From positions 1 through 16,675 of the forward strand of contig CAYZJD010000055.1 of the NCBI GenBank assembly GCA_964478455.1: a DNA stretch of 16,675 nt, given 5' to 3'. The DNA comes from CAYZJD01 sp964478455 (GTDB taxonomy: Bacteria > Acidobacteriota > Terriglobia > Bryobacterales > Bryobacteraceae). Numbering within the stretch: position 1 is the stretch's first letter; each line of letters opens with the position of its first letter. Made by a program: the position numbers and the translations under genes. This document shows, one piece after another, positions 13,693 through 16,675 of this stretch. Below the pieces are notes generated by a model. The model was not told the DNA's origin, did no database searches, and saw only the letters and a program-made list of their open reading frames with translations.

Positions 13693-15273
13693 CTACGACA
13701 TCACTCGCAACAACGTCACCGAATGGGCCGGAAATGCAAGCTTGAATCGGTCGCCGAACCCGCCCTGCTCCCGCTTGTCTAACTTCACCACCCCCGGCTC
13801 AGCCAGCGAGTTCGTCGACTCCGGAGACGGACCATTGATGCTAAACACCGTCCCTTGACTGGCCGGCCTCGTCCCCGCTATCTCGAACTCCGCCGCAAGC
13901 GCCTGGTCTTTATGCCGGTTCACCACTCCGATGCTCAGCCGCCCACGCTCGTCCCGAGTCGCGCAAACATCCAGATAGGGAACCTTCCCATGCTGCTTCG
14001 ACTCGAACCCGGGCCCGTCCGCCAAGGTGTGCAATACCCGGTCGCCGCTCTCGGCCCGGTACAGTTCCAACGGGAAGAAGATCGGCTGGAGGTAGAGCCC
14101 CTTCTCGCTCGTCATGATCGGCGCGATCACGTTCACCATTTGCGCCATGTTCGCCATCGTCACCTTGTCGCCCCACCGTTGGAACAGGTGGATCATCGAG
14201 GCTACCCATAGCGCGTCCCTCACGTTGTAGGGTTCCTCGAGCTTATTCTTCACCGCCCGGTTCCGGCCATCGCGCTTCCGGTACCACACGTTCCACTCAT
14301 CGAAGGCGATTTCGATGCGCTTGTTCGGCAGAGGTATCTCATAGGCTGCCGGCCGGCGCATCCGGCTCATCACCCCTTCGATGACGCCGTCCGTCACCCG
14401 CAGCAGCGATTCCGCCTGCCGGATAGTCGCCAGCAGCTCGTAGTAATCGTCGCCGCCAACGTACAGGTGCACCGAAACCCAGTCCGCCACCGGCCCGAGC
14501 ACCTCCAGAATCGCCTCGTTCCACTTGGGATCGCTGGCGCCGCAGGCAATCAACTGGATGGAGGGATCGACCCACTTCATCATCTTCGCCGCCTCGAGCG
14601 CGATCTTGGCGTACTCCTCCGGGCTCTTGTGGCCCGCTTGCCACGGACCGTAAATCTCGTTGCCGAGACCCCAGATCTTCACCCCGTGCGGCTGCTCGTA
14701 ACCGTGCTTGCGCCGCAGGTTCGCGTAGTGCGTATCGGTCGTCCCGTTGCAGTACTCCACCCAGTTGGCCGCCTCTTCGATCGTCCCCGTACCCAGGTTG
14801 ATGCACAGGTACGGCGCAGCGCCGATCATGCGGCAGTACTCGATGAACTCGTTCGTTCCAAACCGGTTCGACTCTTCGGCGAACCACGCGGTGTCGAAAC
14901 GCCGCGGACGCCGCTCCTTCGGCCCCACGCCGTCCTCCCAGTGATAGGAGGAAACGAAGTTGCCGCCCGGCCAGCGCAGCACCGGGGGCTTCAGCCGCCG
15001 TACCGCTTCGAGCACGTCCCTCCGGTACCCCTTCGCGTCGGAAAGCGGCGAGCCTTCCTCGTAGATCCCGCCGTAAATGCACCGTCCCAGGTGCTCGATG
15101 AATTGCCCGAAGATCATCGGGTTCACCCGGGCGATGACGTGTTCGGCGTCGATTTTGACCCGCGTGGGCCCCGGCGCGTCCTGCCCGGCCTGTCCGCCTG
15201 CCACCAGCAGGGACGGCCGCACCAGATCCACCGCGGCCAAAGACCTCAGCAGCTCTCTCCGTGTCAGTTGCAT
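13693..15273 (-). CDS. GH51 alpha-L-arabinofuranosidase, Tat-type signal
   Basis: Encodes 526 residues from the ATG at 15273 with SD AGGAGG 6 nt upstream. Residues 1-30 start MQLTRRELLRS, a twin-arginine motif, though the hydrophobic region after it is interrupted by Asp and Arg. The catalytic (beta/alpha)8 barrel carries the GH51 acid/base motif KIWGLGNEIYG with Glu206 and the nucleophile motif EIAFDEWNVWY with Glu326, 120 residues apart as in characterised GH51 enzymes. RWPGGNFVSSYHWEDGVGP (100-118) is another family block. The C-terminal beta-sandwich ends FPAHSVTLLRV. The enzyme releases terminal arabinofuranose from arabinan or arabinoxylan and would act outside the cytoplasm if the signal works. 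It is divergent from the small Tat protein gene and ends 91 bp before tetR. Confidence 0.93.
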   Translation of the reverse strand: MQLTRRELLRSLAAVDLVRPSLLVAGGQAGQDAPGPTRVKIDAEHVIARVNPMIFGQFIEHLGRCIYGGIYEEGSPLSDAKGYRRDVLEAVRRLKPPVLRWPGGNFVSSYHWEDGVGPKERRPRRFDTAWFAEESNRFGTNEFIEYCRMIGAAPYLCINLGTGTIEEAANWVEYCNGTTDTHYANLRRKHGYEQPHGVKIWGLGNEIYGPWQAGHKSPEEYAKIALEAAKMMKWVDPSIQLIACGASDPKWNEAILEVLGPVADWVSVHLYVGGDDYYELLATIRQAESLLRVTDGVIEGVMSRMRRPAAYEIPLPNKRIEIAFDEWNVWYRKRDGRNRAVKNKLEEPYNVRDALWVASMIHLFQRWGDKVTMANMAQMVNVIAPIMTSEKGLYLQPIFFPLELYRAESGDRVLHTLADGPGFESKQHGKVPYLDVCATRDERGRLSIGVVNRHKDQALAAEFEIAGTRPASQGTVFSINGPSPESTNSLAEPGVVKLDKREQGGFGDRFKLAFPAHSVTLLRVMS

Positions 15274-15300
15274 GAGGATCCTCCTGGAACAACACCGAGC

Positions 15301-15306
15301 AGTATA
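15301..15306 (-). promoter_or_regulatory. Candidate -10 box for the GH51 gene
   Basis: TATACT on the minus strand, 27 bp upstream of the GH51 ATG, gives a leader of about 20 nt containing the SD. No good -35 hexamer is at the proper distance, so it may need an activator. Confidence 0.4.
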
Positions 15307-15345
15307 GTGCAGACCGCGCTCAGCGATCCCCCACCCCAGGACGCC

Positions 15346-15378
15346 ATCAACGCAAGATCAACGCAAAATCAACGCAAC
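15346..15378. repeat. Three tandem 11-bp repeats in a divergent promoter region
   Basis: ATCAACGCAAG (15346-15356), ATCAACGCAAA (15357-15367) and ATCAACGCAAC (15368-15378) are identical in the first 10 bases. The 11-bp period is about one DNA turn, so the units face the same side. They end about 8 bp before the -35 region of the plus-strand gene and sit upstream of the GH51 -10 box. Likely a multi-site regulator-binding array. Confidence 0.8.
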
Positions 15379-15385
15379 AGCACTA

Positions 15386-15415
15386 TTGCAGGATCCGCCT
15401 CGCTCCCCGTATACT
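15386..15415 (+). promoter_or_regulatory. Candidate promoter of the small Tat-protein gene
   Basis: TTGCAG (15386-15391), 18 bp, then TATACT (15410-15415). The -10 box is good and the -35 box poor (TTG only), which together with the repeats just upstream suggests an activated promoter. Leader of about 50 nt. Confidence 0.45.
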
Positions 15416-15472
15416 CTAGAGAATCGCTGGGACCCGCACAGACAAGACTTTTCAGGCACAAGGAGAATTCAA

Positions 15473-15994
15473 GTGGAAAACAAAGATCAGAGGGACATTC
15501 ACGCGCCGGCCGGGGATGACAAGGAACACCAACCGGCACGAATCCGGCGCAAGGACTTTCTCAAGGGCTCATTGCTGTCCATGCTGGCCGGTTCGTCACT
15601 GGCGGGAATGGCGTCTGCCGCTTCGGCGGCCCAGGGGGAGCGGGCAGGACGAAAGCCCCCGTTGAATCCGGGCTCTCTTAACAAACTGCTCGCCGAGATC
15701 TCGGAAGGGCAGCATCCGGAACTCAAGGAGAAAGCCATGCGCGACTGGCAGGGCGCGCTCCGCGAAGCGTTCCAGTTGAGCGAGCGGCAATCCGCGATGC
15801 TGGCCACGGCCTCGCGGGAGCAGGCCGCCGAGGTCCAACAGGCGTTCAACAACGCCGTCAAGGCCGGCAGGCCGATGATGGTCCGGCCCGCCGGTGGCGG
15901 CGGATCGCCGGCTGAGCGCACCGACGTCACCTGCTCGGTTTCCACCGGAGATAAGGGCGTCACCTTCACGTGCACCATCGTCATCGCACGCTAG
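15473..15994 (+). CDS. Small Tat-exported protein, unknown function
   Basis: Encodes 173 residues from a GTG at 15473; AAGGAG (15460-15465) 7 nt upstream fixes this start over the longer in-frame reading. Residues 1-22 are a charged N-region, followed by a textbook twin-arginine motif (RIRRKDFLKG, 23-32), a hydrophobic stretch and a likely cleavage site SAASA-AQ (near 52-53). The mature protein has two predicted helices rich in Ala, Glu, Gln and Arg (about 66-98 and 103-131), a glycine-rich linker (139-145), and a C-terminal beta-like segment with two cysteines (154 and 167) in VTCSVSTGDKGVTFTCTIVI. I do not recognise a family. The Tat signal implies folding, possibly around a cofactor or partner, before export. 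It is divergent from the GH51 gene and may share its regulation. Confidence 0.8.
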   Translation: MENKDQRDIHAPAGDDKEHQPARIRRKDFLKGSLLSMLAGSSLAGMASAASAAQGERAGRKPPLNPGSLNKLLAEISEGQHPELKEKAMRDWQGALREAFQLSERQSAMLATASREQAAEVQQAFNNAVKAGRPMMVRPAGGGGSPAERTDVTCSVSTGDKGVTFTCTIVIAR

Positions 15995-15995
15995 C

Positions 15996-16049
15996 GTAGA
16001 GGGCAGGTCGGGGCTCTGCCCTACTGGGCTGAACGTGGGGCAGGCCCCA
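15996..16049. repeat. Two GC-rich hairpins between genes
   Basis: GGGCAG (16001-16006) pairs with CTGCCC (16016-16021), extended by GTA/TAC after a bulge. A second, TGGGGC (16036-16041) with GCCCCA (16044-16049), follows closely. Neither has a T-tract on either side, so a rho-independent terminator is not shown; they may be REP-like or act in 3'-end protection. Confidence 0.4.
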
Positions 16050-16107
16050 GATCTGTCGTGGTCCCGCAAGGTCAAGCTGGTCTTGAAAACCTGATACCTT
16101 GTTGCGT

Positions 16108-16675
16108 ATGGCAACCGAGGCCGGCGCCGCGTGGGAGAACCCGGTCAAGAAGCTGCTGCGCGAGGGAAAGCCCGCGATCGGCATCACCATCACTGCCGCC
16201 AGCGTGGAGGTCGCCGCCCAGGCCGCCAACATGGGCTTCGACTTCCTCTGGATCGAGATGGAGCACAGCCCGATTACGCTCGAGACGGCGCGCGCGATGA
16301 TTCTCTCGACGCGCGGCCTCAAGGCTGTGCCCTTCACCCGCGTCCCCGTGAACGAGCTGTGGACCGCCAAGCGCGTGCTCGACATCGGCAGCCTCGGCGT
16401 CATGTTCCCGTTCACCTCTACGGCCGAGCTCGCTCGCCAGGCCGTGGCCGCTTGCCGCTATCCCCCCGATGGCCTCCGCGGCGCCGGCCCCGGTCTCGCT
16501 ACCTTCCGCTGGCCCGCTCCCGAAGGCTACTTCGGCTTTGCCAACCGCAACGTAATGGTGATTGCGATTATCGAGAGCGCTCAGGGAGTGGACAACGTGG
16601 AGGAAATCGCCGCCACGCCCGGTATCGACGCCCTCTTCATCGGCACCCAGGATCTCTCCTTCTCCTTGGGCGTCG
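16108..16675 (+). CDS. HpcH/HpaI-family aldolase, 5' part, runs off the window
   Basis: The frame is open from the ATG at 16108 to the window end (189 codons visible; the family usually has about 250-270). It shows the TIM-barrel aldolase landmarks: GFDFLWIEMEHSP (43-55) with His53, VPFTRVP (74-80) with Arg78, LGVMFPF (96-102), the metal-binding Glu156 in AIIESAQGVDN, and GIDALFIGTQDLS (172-184) with Asp182. The family (HpaI, GarL, YfaU and relatives, class II, metal-dependent) cleaves or forms 4-hydroxy-2-oxo acids, giving pyruvate and an aldehyde. The exact substrate cannot be assigned. No SD precedes the ATG. It starts 113 bp after the Tat-protein gene, with two hairpins in the gap, so cotranscription is uncertain. 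Confidence 0.92.
   Translation, partial: MATEAGAAWENPVKKLLREGKPAIGITITAASVEVAAQAANMGFDFLWIEMEHSPITLETARAMILSTRGLKAVPFTRVPVNELWTAKRVLDIGSLGVMFPFTSTAELARQAVAACRYPPDGLRGAGPGLATFRWPAPEGYFGFANRNVMVIAIIESAQGVDNVEEIAATPGIDALFIGTQDLSFSLGV

Noticed and set aside
15274..15283. 10-bp palindrome GAGGATCCTC at the GH51 start
   Set aside because: It arises from the SD next to its own complement, has no loop, and is too short to call an operator.

Overview
The window looks like a chromosomal segment of a GC-rich, Gram-negative, diderm soil-type bacterium. The gene families and style (DUF1080 lipoprotein, FG-GAP/VCBS protein, exported methyltransferase-fold proteins, signal peptides ending in SAQ, Tat-exported glycosidase, TolC-type efflux) resemble Acidobacteriota of the Bryobacter/Solibacter type. 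This placement is an inference from gene families, not from a marker gene.

Layout. (1) Positions 1-51 hold the 3' part of a tRNA-Leu. It is followed by a lower-GC stretch with one small gene for an exported eight-cysteine protein (318-560, minus). (2) Positions 837-5528 (minus) hold six closely spaced genes, in transcription order: a DUF350 membrane protein, an NlpC/P60 peptidase, a LolA/LolB-like exported protein, a VCBS-repeat protein, a methyltransferase with a signal peptide, and a DUF1080 (3-keto-glycoside hydrolase-like) lipoprotein. Every product appears to be in the membrane or exported. (3) Positions 5634-6266 (plus) encode a second methyltransferase-fold protein with an N-terminal membrane or lipoprotein signal. 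(4) Positions 6294-13601 (minus) form one seven-gene efflux operon: TetR regulator, TolC-like channel, HlyD/YbhG-like adaptor, two ABC ATPases and two ABC-2 permeases. It matches the E. coli cecR(ybiH)-ybhGFSR gene order, with a tolC-like gene added and YbhF split into two proteins. Junctions are overlapping stop/start codons or very short gaps. A near-consensus sigma70 promoter (TTGACA-17 bp-TATGAT) sits just upstream of tetR, and an inverted repeat lies across its spacer. (5) Positions 13693-15273 (minus) encode a GH51 alpha-L-arabinofuranosidase. It is divergent from a small Tat-exported protein of unknown function (15473-15994, plus). The divergent region carries three tandem 11-bp repeats and a TATACT -10 box on each side. 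(6) From 16108 to the window end lies the 5' part of an HpcH/HpaI-type aldolase gene.

Function. The efflux operon probably encodes a complete tripartite exporter under autoregulation. The 837-5528 cluster and the GH51/Tat pair point to envelope and extracellular carbohydrate functions. The less ordinary elements are the two exported methyltransferases, the Cys-rich mini-protein with a hairpin next to its Shine-Dalgarno sequence, the asymmetric ATPase pair, and the 11-bp repeat array.
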